Source of the DNA: Afipia sp. Root123D2
Lineage (GTDB): Bacteria; Pseudomonadota; Alphaproteobacteria; Rhizobiales; Xanthobacteraceae
Direction of reading: 5' to 3'
DNA length: 64,000 nt
Assembly: GCF_001425835.1 (NCBI RefSeq)
Contig: NZ_LMDP01000003.1
Coordinates: 318,001-382,000, forward strand
The translations under genes were made by a program, and so were the position numbers. The notes under the pieces were generated by a model that searched no databases, was not told the origin of the DNA, and was given only the letters and a program-made list of their open reading frames with translations. Position 1 is the stretch's first letter; every line of letters begins with the position of its first letter. Shown here in pieces: positions 47,003 through 56,532 of this stretch.

Positions 47003-48298
47003 TCAGGCCGATTCGAGCAGCGCGACAGTGCCCTGCCCGCCGTCGGCGCAAATGCTGACGATAGCGCGCTGTCCCGACGGCATGCCCGCCAGTTGCTTCA
47101 CCGCCTGACTGAGAATGCGTGCGCCGGTGGCGCCGAACGGATGACCTAGCGCAACGCTGCCGCCGTTCGGATTGAGGCGGTCGCGCGGGAACGCACCAAA
47201 CGACGCGGCGACACCCGCCTTGGTCTTGATGAATTCCGTGCTCTCAAGCGCCTTGATGTGCGCCAGCACCTGCGCGGCAAAGGCTTCGTGAATCTCCCAC
47301 AGATGGATATCGGCATAGGTCAGCGAGTGGCGCGCCAGCAATCGCGGAATCGCGTAAGGCGGCGCCATCAAAAGCCCCTCGACGCGAAAATCAACCGACG
47401 CGATTTCCCAGTCGATCAGCTTTACTCGCGGCAGCGTCGGCGGCAACTTCGCAAGGCCCGCCTCCGAAGCGACCCAGATGCTCGATGCGCCGTCAGTCAG
47501 CGGCGACGAATTGCCCGCGGTCAGCGTCCCCTTGCCGCTGATGCGGTCGAACGCCGGCGGTAGCTTGGCGAGTTTTTCCAGCGAGGTGTCCTTGCGGGGA
47601 ATGGTATCGCGGCGCAGATCGCCGAACGGAATCACCAGATCGTCGAAGAAGCCGTGCTCCCACGCGGCAATGGCGTGCTGGTGGCTTTGCAACGCAATCT
47701 GGTCCTGCTCGGCGCGGCCGATATTCCATTCCTTTGCCGTGATCTCGGTATGCTCACCCATGCTCTTGCCAGTGGTCCGGTTGCTCACCGCCGGAATGAA
47801 GAGGCGAACGTCCTGCAGCTTCAGGTCGAAGGCGTGGCTCAGCTTTTCGCCGAGCGAACGCGCCGACTGAAACTGGCGCATCCAGTTCGACAGCGATGTG
47901 CCAAGTCCGAGTTGCACCTGACTGAGGCTATCGACGCCGCCGACCAGCGCGAGATTGCGGCTGACGCCGTCAATCATGCCGGCCGCCTCGATCACGCCGG
48001 CCATGCTGGTCGAACACGCCATCACCGTCGAGAACGCCGGCACCGCGGGATCGACACCGGCATCCATCAGAATTTCGCGGGCGATGTTGCTCCATGTCAG
48101 ACTGGGCACGACGTTGCCCCAGACGACGAAATCCGGTTTGCCGCCGTGCAGTTCCGCGATCATGTGTTTGACCACCGGCACCGACAACGCAATGGCGTCG
48201 ATTGTACTCAACGTTCCGTCGACCTTGGAGAACGGTGTCCGCACCCCCGCAGCCAGCCAGATGTCGTTTTTGGAAAAAGCCGATTTGGCCATGGACAA
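47003..48298 (-). CDS. Acetyl-CoA acetyltransferase, FadI-like thiolase
   Basis: Thiolase of 431 aa, longer than the one at 34115 and of the FadI/trifunctional-type branch. The nucleophile C95 is in STVMACSTSMAGVIEAA. The histidine block is IHEAFAAQVLAH (replacing NEAFA), then NPNGGSVALGHPFGATGARI and the second cysteine in SICADGGQGTVALLES. It may act in fatty-acid beta-oxidation. No partner FadJ-like gene lies beside it. Confidence 0.92.
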   Translation of the reverse strand: MSMAKSAFSKNDIWLAAGVRTPFSKVDGTLSTIDAIALSVPVVKHMIAELHGGKPDFVVWGNVVPSLTWSNIAREILMDAGVDPAVPAFSTVMACSTSMAGVIEAAGMIDGVSRNLALVGGVDSLSQVQLGLGTSLSNWMRQFQSARSLGEKLSHAFDLKLQDVRLFIPAVSNRTTGKSMGEHTEITAKEWNIGRAEQDQIALQSHQHAIAAWEHGFFDDLVIPFGDLRRDTIPRKDTSLEKLAKLPPAFDRISGKGTLTAGNSSPLTDGASSIWVASEAGLAKLPPTLPRVKLIDWEIASVDFRVEGLLMAPPYAIPRLLARHSLTYADIHLWEIHEAFAAQVLAHIKALESTEFIKTKAGVAASFGAFPRDRLNPNGGSVALGHPFGATGARILSQAVKQLAGMPSGQRAIVSICADGGQGTVALLESA

Positions 48299-48430
48299 AA
48301 CCTCATGATGGCGAGGAGCCGGAATACCGCTCCCTCCATAGCATATCGCCGCCGGATGCCGGTGCCGACATCGGCGTCACGAAAGCGTATTGTGCAAGCG
48401 ACTCACTTATCACTCCCGGGACCATATCCG

Positions 48431-49051
48431 ATGCCGTTGCAGAATCGCGTGACACCGTTCGGCGAGATCGTCGCCATCGCACAGCGCGGCCTGTTCACCG
48501 GCAATCGCGGCATCATCCACGATCCCGCCACCCGCACGTTGCTGACCAAGCGCTGGACCACCAAGGCCTGGATCGTCTGCACCTGCGAGTATAAAGGCCG
48601 CCGCCGCAAGGTGATGGGCGGACGAAGCTGGACCGAGTTGTTCTTTCTTGATGAGGCGACAGCTCTCGCGGCAGGACATCGCCCGTGCTTCTTCTGTCGC
48701 TACAAGGACGCGACTGCTTTTCGCGATGCGTGGGCGCGCGGCAACGGTATCGATCCGCCGAACGCATCCGCGATGGATGACGTGCTGCATGGCGAGCGGC
48801 TCGCGCATCGGGTCAAGCAACTGCATCCGCTGCCGCGCCCGATCGATGATCTGCCTGACGGCGCGATAATCGCAGACGGCGGCCGGGCCTATCTGATCGC
48901 GGGTGGGCGGGCGCATCGGTGGACCCCCGATGGTTACCGGATCGCGGAGGTACCGACTGCACCGATGCTGGTCACGCCGCCATCGACGTTGAATGCGATC
49001 GCCGCGGGTTATCGTCCCGTCCTCCATCCCACAGCCTCCAAGGTGCATTGA
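48431..49051 (+). CDS. Conserved-looking protein of unknown function
   Basis: Protein of 206 aa, start at ATG 48431 (MPLQNRVTPFGEIVAIAQRGLF). I have no family name for it. The sequence has GNRGIIHDPATRTLLTKRWTTKAWIVCTCEYKGRRRKVMG, RSWTELFFLDEATALAAGHRPCFFCRYKDA with a CxxC pair, and a short beta-rich C terminus (DGAIIADGGRAYLIAGGRAHRWTPDGY). Cytoplasmic, no signal. The many aromatic and charged positions and the CxC and CxxC pairs suggest a metal-binding or nucleic-acid protein, but this is inference. Divergent from the thiolase gene. Confidence 0.72.
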   Translation: MPLQNRVTPFGEIVAIAQRGLFTGNRGIIHDPATRTLLTKRWTTKAWIVCTCEYKGRRRKVMGGRSWTELFFLDEATALAAGHRPCFFCRYKDATAFRDAWARGNGIDPPNASAMDDVLHGERLAHRVKQLHPLPRPIDDLPDGAIIADGGRAYLIAGGRAHRWTPDGYRIAEVPTAPMLVTPPSTLNAIAAGYRPVLHPTASKVH

Positions 49052-49178
49052 GATGCGAGCGCGATTCCTACAATTGCCAAGCCACCGCCGCCAGAATGGC
49101 CAACTTCCAACACATGACTGCGGCCCAACAGCCGCGCAAGCATCCAGGGCTGAGGAACATTTCGTGCCAGGACTACTG

Positions 49179-51530
49179 ATGAAAATACTGAAGCCGCTGG
49201 CGATCCTTGGATGCCTGATTGTCACCGTTCCATCTCACGCCCAGACCGCGAACCCTGCCACTGCAACCGCTGCGCCCGCGGCCGCGGCCGCGCAATTGAC
49301 TCCGGAGCAGGCGCGTCAGGCGATCGACACCCTGCAAAACGACGCCAAGCGCTCTGAGATCATCAATGCGCTGCGCGCCATCGCCAACACCAGCTCCGCC
49401 AGCGGCGCGCAGCAGGCAACGCCGCCCCAAAACGATCCACCGACAGCGCTGCCGGCCGACAGTCTCGGCGCCCAGTTGCTGCTGCGCCTGTCGGAGCAGG
49501 TCGATGAAACATCCCGGCAGATCGCCGACGCGGCGCGGGCGGTAACGCATTTTCCTGCGCTGTGGCGCTGGGCGGTCCGCACGGCGAACGATCCCTGGAC
49601 TTTCAACCTGCTGCTCAACATCGCCTGGAAGCTGGCGGTCGTTCTGATCTGCGCGTTCGCCGTCGAATGGCTGGTCCGCGCGGCGATGAAGAAGCCGCTG
49701 GCGGCGCTGGAGAGAAATGCACCCGCGCCCGCGAACGCTCCGTCGCAGATGCCGCCACCCGACCGCACGCCCTCCGATGACGCCGTTTCGGCCGCCGAAG
49801 CCGAAACATCACGGCGCAAACTGACCCGGCTGTGGCAATCGTTGAAGCGGCTGCCGTTCGTCCTTGCCCGCCTTGTGATCGACCTGCTGCCGGTTGCGGC
49901 GTTTCTGGTCACCGCGGCCATCTTGATCGGCACGAACCTCGTCGATCCGGGAACGACGCAACTTGTCATCCTCGCCATCGTCAACGCCTATGCATTGAAC
50001 AGGGTTTTGGTCTCCGTGGTTCGCACCATCGCGTCGTCGAGCCGCCTCAGCCTGTTTCCGGTGCGTGAGCAAACCGGCGCCTATATCGAAATCTGGGCGC
50101 GGCGCATCGCCACCATCGGCGTGTTCGGCATTGCGCTCGCCAATGTCGCTCTCCTGCTCGGCCTCTATCGCGGCGCCTATCACGCGCTGATCCGCCTGGT
50201 GATGCTCGCGGTCCATCTGCTTGTCGTGGTCGTGATCCTGCAATGCCGTCGTCCGGTCGCCCGCGCCATCCGCGCCGCCAACGATAACAACAATGCATTC
50301 GCGGCAATCCGCAATCGCACTGCGAACTGGTGGCACTATCTCGCGGTGGCCGTGGTGATGGCGCTGTGGGTGGTGTGGGCGATGAACGTCCGCAACGGCT
50401 ATGCGCTGCTGTTGCAATATCTACTCGGCACCATCGCCGTGATCGCGATCACGCGGCTGGTCTCCATCGTCGCATTGGGCGCGATGGACAAGGTCTTCAA
50501 GATCAAGCCGGAGATGGCTGCCCGCTTCCCCGGTCTCGAACTGAGCGCCAACCGCTATCTGCCGGTGGTGCGCCGGACCATCTCAGGCATCATCGCGGTG
50601 ATCGGTTTCGTCGCGATGCTGGAAGTGTGGGGCGTGGATGCGATGGTCTGGTTCTACGGCGGCCAGATCGGCAACCGCTTGCTGTCGGCGATCGGCACCA
50701 TCGGCGTCGCCACGCTTGCCGCGATCGCGGTCTGGGAAATCAGCAATGCCTTGATGGACCGCAAGATCGCGCAGTTGACCCGCGACGGACATCACATGCG
50801 CGTCGCACGGCTCCGGACCTTTCTGCCGATGCTCCGCACCACACTGCTGTGCGTCATCGTCGCTGTCGTCGGACTCACGGCATTGAGCGAAATCGGCGTC
50901 AACGTCGCGCCGCTGCTCGCCGGTGCCGGCATCCTCGGCATCGCAATCGGTTTCGGCTCCCAGAAGCTGGTGCAGGACGTCATCACCGGCCTGTTCCTTC
51001 TGATCGAGAACGTGGTTCAGGTCGGCGACACCGTCACCGTCTCTGGGCTGACCGGAAAAGTCGAAAACCTGTCGATCCGCACCATTCGCCTGCGCGCCGG
51101 CGACGGCTCGATCCACATTGTGCCGTTCAGCGCCGTCACCAGCGTCACCAACGCCAGTCGCGGCGTTGGCAATGCCGCTGTTCATGTCGACGTCGCATTC
51201 GGCGAGGATACCGACCATGTCGGTCAGATGCTGAAGGACATCGTCTCCGAAATGAGGCAGGAGCCGAAATTTTCGCACCTGATCCGGAGCGATCTCGACC
51301 TGTGGGGCGTCGACAAGATCGACGGCACGATGGCGTCCTTGGTCGGGCAGATCCCCTGTACCGACGCCGGCCGCTGGCCGGTTCAGCGCGAGTTCAACCG
51401 GCGGGTCAAGCAACGCTTCCAGCAGCACGGCATCGAGATCGCGTCCCCGAACCAGACGCTGGTGATCCAGAGCGCAAATCCCGCCGAGGTCGAACCGCCC
51501 GATGTTACCCGGCGCAGCGCGCGGGCATAA
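49179..51530 (+). CDS. MscS-family mechanosensitive channel
   Basis: Inner-membrane channel of 783 aa, far larger than MscS (286 aa) and like the YbiO/MscM-type proteins with an N-terminal periplasmic part. Signal peptide 1-22 (cleavage after PSHA), a coiled alanine/glutamine-rich periplasmic region to about 150, then about ten transmembrane segments between 155 and 590. The MscS core is APLLAGAGILGIAIGFGSQKLVQDVITG (pore helix) followed by ENVVQVGDTVTVSGLTGKVENLSIRTIRLR (beta domain). The ATG at 49179 gives the signal; frame extends further upstream without features. Confidence 0.9.
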   Translation: MKILKPLAILGCLIVTVPSHAQTANPATATAAPAAAAAQLTPEQARQAIDTLQNDAKRSEIINALRAIANTSSASGAQQATPPQNDPPTALPADSLGAQLLLRLSEQVDETSRQIADAARAVTHFPALWRWAVRTANDPWTFNLLLNIAWKLAVVLICAFAVEWLVRAAMKKPLAALERNAPAPANAPSQMPPPDRTPSDDAVSAAEAETSRRKLTRLWQSLKRLPFVLARLVIDLLPVAAFLVTAAILIGTNLVDPGTTQLVILAIVNAYALNRVLVSVVRTIASSSRLSLFPVREQTGAYIEIWARRIATIGVFGIALANVALLLGLYRGAYHALIRLVMLAVHLLVVVVILQCRRPVARAIRAANDNNNAFAAIRNRTANWWHYLAVAVVMALWVVWAMNVRNGYALLLQYLLGTIAVIAITRLVSIVALGAMDKVFKIKPEMAARFPGLELSANRYLPVVRRTISGIIAVIGFVAMLEVWGVDAMVWFYGGQIGNRLLSAIGTIGVATLAAIAVWEISNALMDRKIAQLTRDGHHMRVARLRTFLPMLRTTLLCVIVAVVGLTALSEIGVNVAPLLAGAGILGIAIGFGSQKLVQDVITGLFLLIENVVQVGDTVTVSGLTGKVENLSIRTIRLRAGDGSIHIVPFSAVTSVTNASRGVGNAAVHVDVAFGEDTDHVGQMLKDIVSEMRQEPKFSHLIRSDLDLWGVDKIDGTMASLVGQIPCTDAGRWPVQREFNRRVKQRFQQHGIEIASPNQTLVIQSANPAEVEPPDVTRRSARA

Positions 51531-51562
51531 CCCGGGCGCCCTGACGGGCGGCCATCAGCCCG

Positions 51563-52018
51563 TCACCGTGCAGCGCGGCGCGACAGCACCTGCCTGAGCA
51601 GCGGTTCGATCCGCGACAACTCGTCGAGATGGGCCGCCGACAGGCCGGCGAGGTGGCGATCCGCAAGATTGGTCAGCCCCAGCAGGACACGGCGCTGATC
51701 GTCGGGGTCGATCACACGTTCCACCAGCCCCGCCTCCGACAAGCGGTCGACCAGTTCGACTGTGGTGTGATGGCGGATTCTCAGCCGTTCGGCCAGATCC
51801 CCGATCGCGACCGGCTTGCCGTCCGGATAGCCCCGGATTGCCAGCAGCGCCTGGTGCTGCCGCGGCGTCAGCCCGTGGGCACGGGCCGCATTCTGGCTGA
51901 ACTCCAGAAAGCACCGGATCAGGTAGCGGAACTGCGACAATGCCTCGTAATCCGCCTGGCTTGGGCGCCGTTTCCTGCCCGCGGAACCCTTTTTGGCCGG
52001 CTTTTTCATTGCTGCCAT
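51563..52018 (-). CDS. MarR-family transcriptional regulator
   Basis: MarR protein of 151 aa with a basic start (MAAMKKPAKKGSAGRKRR). HTH at about 62-110: LTPRQHQALLAIRG, VAIGDLAERLRIRHHTTVELVDRLSEAGLVER and a wing DPDDQRRVLLGLT. Divergent from the ClC gene across 85 bases with a palindrome, so it probably controls that gene and itself (inference). Confidence 0.9.
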   Translation of the reverse strand: MAAMKKPAKKGSAGRKRRPSQADYEALSQFRYLIRCFLEFSQNAARAHGLTPRQHQALLAIRGYPDGKPVAIGDLAERLRIRHHTTVELVDRLSEAGLVERVIDPDDQRRVLLGLTNLADRHLAGLSAAHLDELSRIEPLLRQVLSRRAAR

Positions 52019-52043
52019 CCCCCTTCGCCTGCTTGCCTATTTA

Positions 52044-52061
52044 TATCGTAGTGCGATACGA
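52044..52061. promoter_or_regulatory. Candidate MarR operator
   Basis: Overlapping inverted repeats TATCG/CGATA (52044-52048, 52054-52058) and TCGTA/TACGA (52046-52050, 52057-52061). Size and position (26 bases before the MarR start, 43 before ClC) fit a MarR site. Confidence 0.65.
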
Positions 52062-52103
52062 CATCGGCCAGCATCAACCCCTCCTTTTGAGCATCCATCG
52101 TCA

Positions 52104-53918
52104 ATGAGCGTTCCATCCGCGGCGTCAAAAGCGTCTGCCAAAGCCATCCGTCACCTTGGTGATTTCACGACCGACCCGCGCGTCCTGATCATCGCGGGGA
52201 TTTCCGTGATCGTGGCCACCGCCGGCGTCATTACCGGAGTCCTCCTCCTCAAGCTGATCCGGCTGGCCACCAACATCGCATATTTCGGCCAGTTCAACTT
52301 TACCGAGTTAAACATCGAACATTCGCCTCTCGGCTTGTGGACGGTGCTCGTCCCGGTGGCCGGCTCGCTGATCATCGGGCTGATGGCGCGGTTCGGCAGC
52401 GAGAAAATCCGCGGCCATGGCATCCCGGAAGCCATCGAGGCGATTCTCCTCGGACGTTCGCGGCTCGATGCCAAGGTCGCAATCCTCAAACCCTTATCCT
52501 CCGCAGTGGCGATCGGGACCGGCGGCCCATTCGGCGCCGAAGGCCCGATCATCATGACCGGCGGCGCTATCGGCTCACTGATCGCACAGATGCTTCCGGT
52601 CAGCGACAATGAACGCAAGACGCTTTTGGTCGCAGGGGCGGCAGCCGGCATGACCACGGTGTTCGGCACGCCGATTGCCGCGATCATGCTCGCCGTCGAA
52701 CTGCTGCTGTTCGAATGGACGCCGCGCAGCTTCATCCCGGTTACCGTGGCCGCCGTGGTCGCGGCAGTCGAGCGCACCTTCCTGCATATGCCGGCACCAT
52801 TGTTTCCGTTTGCGGGCAGTGTCGATATTTCACTGCTCCAGCTCGGTGCCTGGATTTTCATCGGCATTCTCGGCGGGCTGCTGTCCGGCCTGCTGACCCA
52901 GATGGTCTATGGCTGCGAGGACGCCTTCCTCAAGCTGCCGATTCACTGGATGTGGTGGCCGACAATCGGCGGCCTCGTCGTCGGTATCGGCGGCCTGATC
53001 GAACCGCAGGCGCTGAGCGTCGGCTACGACAACATCGCCGGGATGCTCCGCGGCGATGTGGTGGCGAAGGCCGCGATCCTGCTGCTCGTCGTCAAGGCGA
53101 TCATCTGGTCGGTCGCGCTCGGCTCGGGCACCTCGGGCGGCGTGCTGGCTCCGCTGCTCATCATGGGCGGCGCGATGGGCACGGCACTGACGGGCTACCT
53201 GCCGTCGGCCAGCCCCGGCTTCTGGGCGCTGCTGGCGATGGCCGCCACCATGGGCGGCACGATGCGCTCGCCGCTGACCGCGACCTTCTTCGCGGTCGAG
53301 CTGACCGGCAATACCCACGTGCTGCTGCCGCTGATTGCCGCGTGCGGCACCGCGCATATCGTCACCGTACTGTTGATGAAGCGCTCGATCCTCACCGAGA
53401 AAGTCGCGCGACGCGGCCATCATCTCGTCCGCGAATATCGTGTCGATCCGTTCGCGCTGACCCGTGTGCGCGAGGTGATGACCTCAGCGGTGGACACAGT
53501 TCCGGCGACCATGACACTGCACGGCGCCGCTGCGTTTCTCACCAGTCCGAAGGCGAACCACCCGAGCTTTCCGGTGCTCGACGACAACCGGCGCGTGCTG
53601 GGCATCATTGACCCGCCGTCGGTGCTGCGCTGGCGCCGGGCCGGCAAGCATCGCACCATGACGCTTGGCCAGCTGTTGAGCGGAGGCAAGATCACCCTCG
53701 CGTATCCCGACGAATATCTCGAAGCGCTCGCCGATCGCCTGTCGCAGGTCAACGTCGCGCACCTTCCAGTGGTGTCGCGCGAGGATCAAAGCCTCGTCGG
53801 CTATATCGGCTGGAAGGATCTAATGCGCGTGCGCGCCAAGCTGCAGGCCGAGGAAAGCAAGAAGGCATCCTTCTTCCCCTTCCGGCCGGGAGCGGTGGAC
53901 GAGACCGAGGCCAGCTAA
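52104..53918 (+). CDS. ClC-family chloride channel/antiporter with CBS domains
   Basis: Membrane protein of 604 aa, start ATG 52104 (MSVPSAASKASAK); upstream frame lacks family sequence. The ClC core covers about 25-430: GHGIPEAIEA (104-113, usual GSGIPE), FGAEGPIIMTGG with the gating glutamate E146, AVELLLFEW (the region of the proton glutamate of ClC-ec1) and GTSGGVLAPLLIMGGAMG (usual GxFxP). The gating glutamate suggests an antiporter. Two CBS domains follow (about 470-600), so activity may respond to nucleotides. Confidence 0.93.
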   Translation: MSVPSAASKASAKAIRHLGDFTTDPRVLIIAGISVIVATAGVITGVLLLKLIRLATNIAYFGQFNFTELNIEHSPLGLWTVLVPVAGSLIIGLMARFGSEKIRGHGIPEAIEAILLGRSRLDAKVAILKPLSSAVAIGTGGPFGAEGPIIMTGGAIGSLIAQMLPVSDNERKTLLVAGAAAGMTTVFGTPIAAIMLAVELLLFEWTPRSFIPVTVAAVVAAVERTFLHMPAPLFPFAGSVDISLLQLGAWIFIGILGGLLSGLLTQMVYGCEDAFLKLPIHWMWWPTIGGLVVGIGGLIEPQALSVGYDNIAGMLRGDVVAKAAILLLVVKAIIWSVALGSGTSGGVLAPLLIMGGAMGTALTGYLPSASPGFWALLAMAATMGGTMRSPLTATFFAVELTGNTHVLLPLIAACGTAHIVTVLLMKRSILTEKVARRGHHLVREYRVDPFALTRVREVMTSAVDTVPATMTLHGAAAFLTSPKANHPSFPVLDDNRRVLGIIDPPSVLRWRRAGKHRTMTLGQLLSGGKITLAYPDEYLEALADRLSQVNVAHLPVVSREDQSLVGYIGWKDLMRVRAKLQAEESKKASFFPFRPGAVDETEAS

Positions 53919-53944
53919 GTCACGCCTGAGTGTCCGTCACAATC

Positions 53945-53979
53945 AATCGGCTCCGCCGCAACCGCGACGGAGCCGATTT
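53945..53979 (+). terminator. Hairpin terminator after the ClC gene
   Basis: Perfect 11-bp stem (AATCGGCTCCG at 53945-53955 with CGGAGCCGATT at 53968-53978) followed by a short TTTC. It separates the ClC gene from the convergent RraA-like gene. Confidence 0.75.
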
Positions 53980-54014
53980 CGTATCGAAAGCGCGAACGCA
54001 TCAGCGCAAGACGG

Positions 54015-54731
54015 TCAGCGCCCCGCCGCTTTGCGCCATGCCGCGAAATCGACCATGGTCTGATCGTCGGTTGCCGGATAGAGCCCTCTGATTGATCGGC
54101 CCTTGCGCACCTGCTCGGTGACGAAATCCTCGAATGCAGTCATCTCGACTGCCTCGCTCGCGATCTCGTCGGCGAGATGCGCCGGAATCACGATCACACC
54201 ATCGCTGTCGCCGAGAATGACATCGCCTGGAAACACCGGCGCGTCGCCGCAGCCGATCGGCACATTGATATCGATGGCCTGATGCAGCGTCAGATTGGTC
54301 GGCGCGCTGGGGCGATGATGATAGGCCGGGAATCCGAGCTGGCCGATTTCCACCGAGTCCCGGAAGCCGCCATCGGTGACGACGCCGGCAACCCCGCGCT
54401 GCATCAGCCGCGTCACGAGAATGGAGCCCGCTGAAGCCGCGCGCGCGTCCTTGCGGCTGTCCATCACCAGCACCGCACCGGGCGGACACTCTTCGACCGC
54501 CTTGCGTTGCGGATGAGAGGGATCGCGAAACACCGTGATCGGGTTGAGATCTTCGCGCGCCGGCATGTAACGCAGCGTGTAGGCTTCACCGACCAACACA
54601 GGCTGATTGGGACCAAGCGGATGGACATCCTGAATCGCCTGATTGCGGAAGCCGCGCTTGTAGAGCGCGGTGGCAACGGTAGCGGTGCTGACGGTCTTGA
54701 GCTTGTCGCGGGTCTGGGCATTCAACGGCAT
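54015..54731 (-). CDS. RraA-family protein (HMG/oxaloacetate aldolase-like)
   Basis: RraA-fold protein of 238 aa from the ATG at 54731 (a GTG at 54740 adds 3 residues). Annotated in many genomes as 'ribonuclease activity regulator', but the fold also includes 4-hydroxy-4-methyl-2-oxoglutarate aldolases. The aldolase-type loop MDSRKDARAASAGSILVTRL and the VTDGGFRDSVEIGQL segment, with an Arg-Asp pair, are present. The product is longer than E. coli RraA (161 aa). Cotranscribed with the dehydratase upstream (22-base gap), so an enzyme of a sugar-acid pathway is more likely than RNase E control (inference). Confidence 0.82.
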   Translation of the reverse strand: MPLNAQTRDKLKTVSTATVATALYKRGFRNQAIQDVHPLGPNQPVLVGEAYTLRYMPAREDLNPITVFRDPSHPQRKAVEECPPGAVLVMDSRKDARAASAGSILVTRLMQRGVAGVVTDGGFRDSVEIGQLGFPAYHHRPSAPTNLTLHQAIDINVPIGCGDAPVFPGDVILGDSDGVIVIPAHLADEIASEAVEMTAFEDFVTEQVRKGRSIRGLYPATDDQTMVDFAAWRKAAGR

Positions 54732-54753
54732 CACATTCACTCGCTGTGGGTGT

Positions 54754-56496
54754 TCAATAAATCACCGGCTCGCTCACCGGCGCGCCGAAATCGGTCTCGA
54801 GGAAGTCGAAGTCGCAGCCCTCATTGGCCTGCCGGATATGCCGGGTGAACATCCAGCCATAGCCGCGCTCGTAACGGGGCTCGGGCGCTTTCCATTCGCT
54901 GCGCCGTTTCGCCAGCTCGGCTTCCGGCACATCGAGATTGATGGTGCGTGCGGCAACATCGAGCGAGATCATGTCGCCGGTGCGGACCAGCGCCAGCGGC
55001 CCGCCGATATAGGATTCCGGCGAGACGTGCAGGATGCAGGCGCCGTAGCTGGTGCCGCTCATCCGCGCATCCGACAGCCGCACCATATCGCGCACGCCCT
55101 GCTTCACCAGCTTGGTCGGGATCGGCAGCATGCCCCATTCCGGCATACCGGGGCCGCCTTGCGGCCCGGCATTGCGCAGGATCAGAACGTGATCGGCGGT
55201 GACATCGAGGTCAGGATCGTCGATCGCTTTCTTCATTGACGGATAATCGTCGAACACCAGCGCCGGGCCGGTATGCTTGAGGAAGCGCGGCTCGCAGGCG
55301 CTCGGCTTGATAACGCAGCCATCCGGCGCGAGATTGCCGCGCAGCACCGCGAGCGCGCCTTCGGCATAGATCGGATTGTCGACGGTACGGATGACGTCGT
55401 CATTGTAGACGCCGGCACTGGCGATATTTTCGCCGAGCGTCTTGCCGGTCACGGTCATGGCATCGAGATGGAGGTGATCCTTGATCCGCATCATCAGACC
55501 GGGCAAACCGCCAGCGTAAAAGAAATCCTCCATCAGGTATTTGTCGCCACTCGGGCGCACGTTGGCGATGACAGGCACCTTGCGGCTGGCCTTCTCGAAA
55601 TCATCGAGGCCGATGTCCTGCCCGGCGCGGCGCGCCTGAGCGATGACATGAATGATCGCGTTGGTCGAACACCCCATCGCCATCGCCACGGTGATCGCGT
55701 TCTCGAACGCCGCGCGAGTCTGAATCTTTTGCGGCGTCAGATCTTCCCAGACCATATCGACGATGCGGCGGCCGGATTCCGCGCTCATGCGGATATGACC
55801 GGCATCGGCGGCCGGAATTGACGACGCTCCCGGCAATGTCATGCCGATCGCCTCCGCGATCGCAGTCATGGTGCTGGCGGTGCCCATGGTCATGCAGGTA
55901 CCGTAGCTGCGGGCGATACCGGCCTCGACATTGACCCAGTCGGCCTCGGTGATCTTGCCGGCGCGGCGCTCATCCCAGTACTTCCAGGCGTCCGACCCTG
56001 AGCCAAGCACCTTGCCCTGCCAGTTGCCGCGCAGCATCGGGCCCGCCGGTAGATAGATCGCGGGCAATCCCATGCTGGTGGCGCCGAGCAGCAGCGCCGG
56101 GGTGGTCTTGTCGCACCCGCCCATCAGCACCACACCGTCCACCGGATGACCGCGCAGCAGTTCCTCGACATCCATCGCCAGCAGATTCCGATAGAGCATG
56201 GTGGTCGGCTTGAGAAACGATTCCGACAGCGACAGCGCCGGCAACTCCATCGGGAAACCGCCCGCCATCAGCACCCCGCGCTTGACGTCATCGACGCGGC
56301 TCTTGAAGTGCATGTGGCAGGGCTGCGCATCCGACCAGGTGTTGAGGATGGCGATGACGGGACGGCCCTTCCATTCCTCCGGCGCGTAACCCATCTGCAT
56401 CGCCCGCGAACGATGGCCGAACGATCGCAGATCGTCGGGAGCGAACCAGCGGGCGCTGCGCAGCGAGGCGGGGTTTCTTTTGTTCTTGTTTGTCAT
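54754..56496 (-). CDS. IlvD/Edd-family dehydratase, L-arabinonate dehydratase-like
   Basis: Fe-S and Mg-dependent dehydratase of 580 aa. Cluster cysteines C60 (SDAQPCHMH), C128 (LMGGCDKTTPA) and C201 (SYGTCMTMGTAST) correspond within one residue to C59, C127 and C200 as I recall them for Rhizobium leguminosarum L-arabinonate dehydratase (579 aa). Other conserved parts are GSSTNAIIHVIA-like (MGCSTNAIIHVIAQARR) and DARMSGTSYGACILHVSPES. A sugar acid such as arabinonate or fuconate is the expected substrate; true branched-chain IlvD (dihydroxyacid) is less likely. First gene of a pair with the RraA-like gene. Confidence 0.87.
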   Translation of the reverse strand: MTNKNKRNPASLRSARWFAPDDLRSFGHRSRAMQMGYAPEEWKGRPVIAILNTWSDAQPCHMHFKSRVDDVKRGVLMAGGFPMELPALSLSESFLKPTTMLYRNLLAMDVEELLRGHPVDGVVLMGGCDKTTPALLLGATSMGLPAIYLPAGPMLRGNWQGKVLGSGSDAWKYWDERRAGKITEADWVNVEAGIARSYGTCMTMGTASTMTAIAEAIGMTLPGASSIPAADAGHIRMSAESGRRIVDMVWEDLTPQKIQTRAAFENAITVAMAMGCSTNAIIHVIAQARRAGQDIGLDDFEKASRKVPVIANVRPSGDKYLMEDFFYAGGLPGLMMRIKDHLHLDAMTVTGKTLGENIASAGVYNDDVIRTVDNPIYAEGALAVLRGNLAPDGCVIKPSACEPRFLKHTGPALVFDDYPSMKKAIDDPDLDVTADHVLILRNAGPQGGPGMPEWGMLPIPTKLVKQGVRDMVRLSDARMSGTSYGACILHVSPESYIGGPLALVRTGDMISLDVAARTINLDVPEAELAKRRSEWKAPEPRYERGYGWMFTRHIRQANEGCDFDFLETDFGAPVSEPVIY

Positions 56497-56532
56497 CGGG
56501 CACCTGTTGGTGAGTTCATTCGTCGCCGCCGG

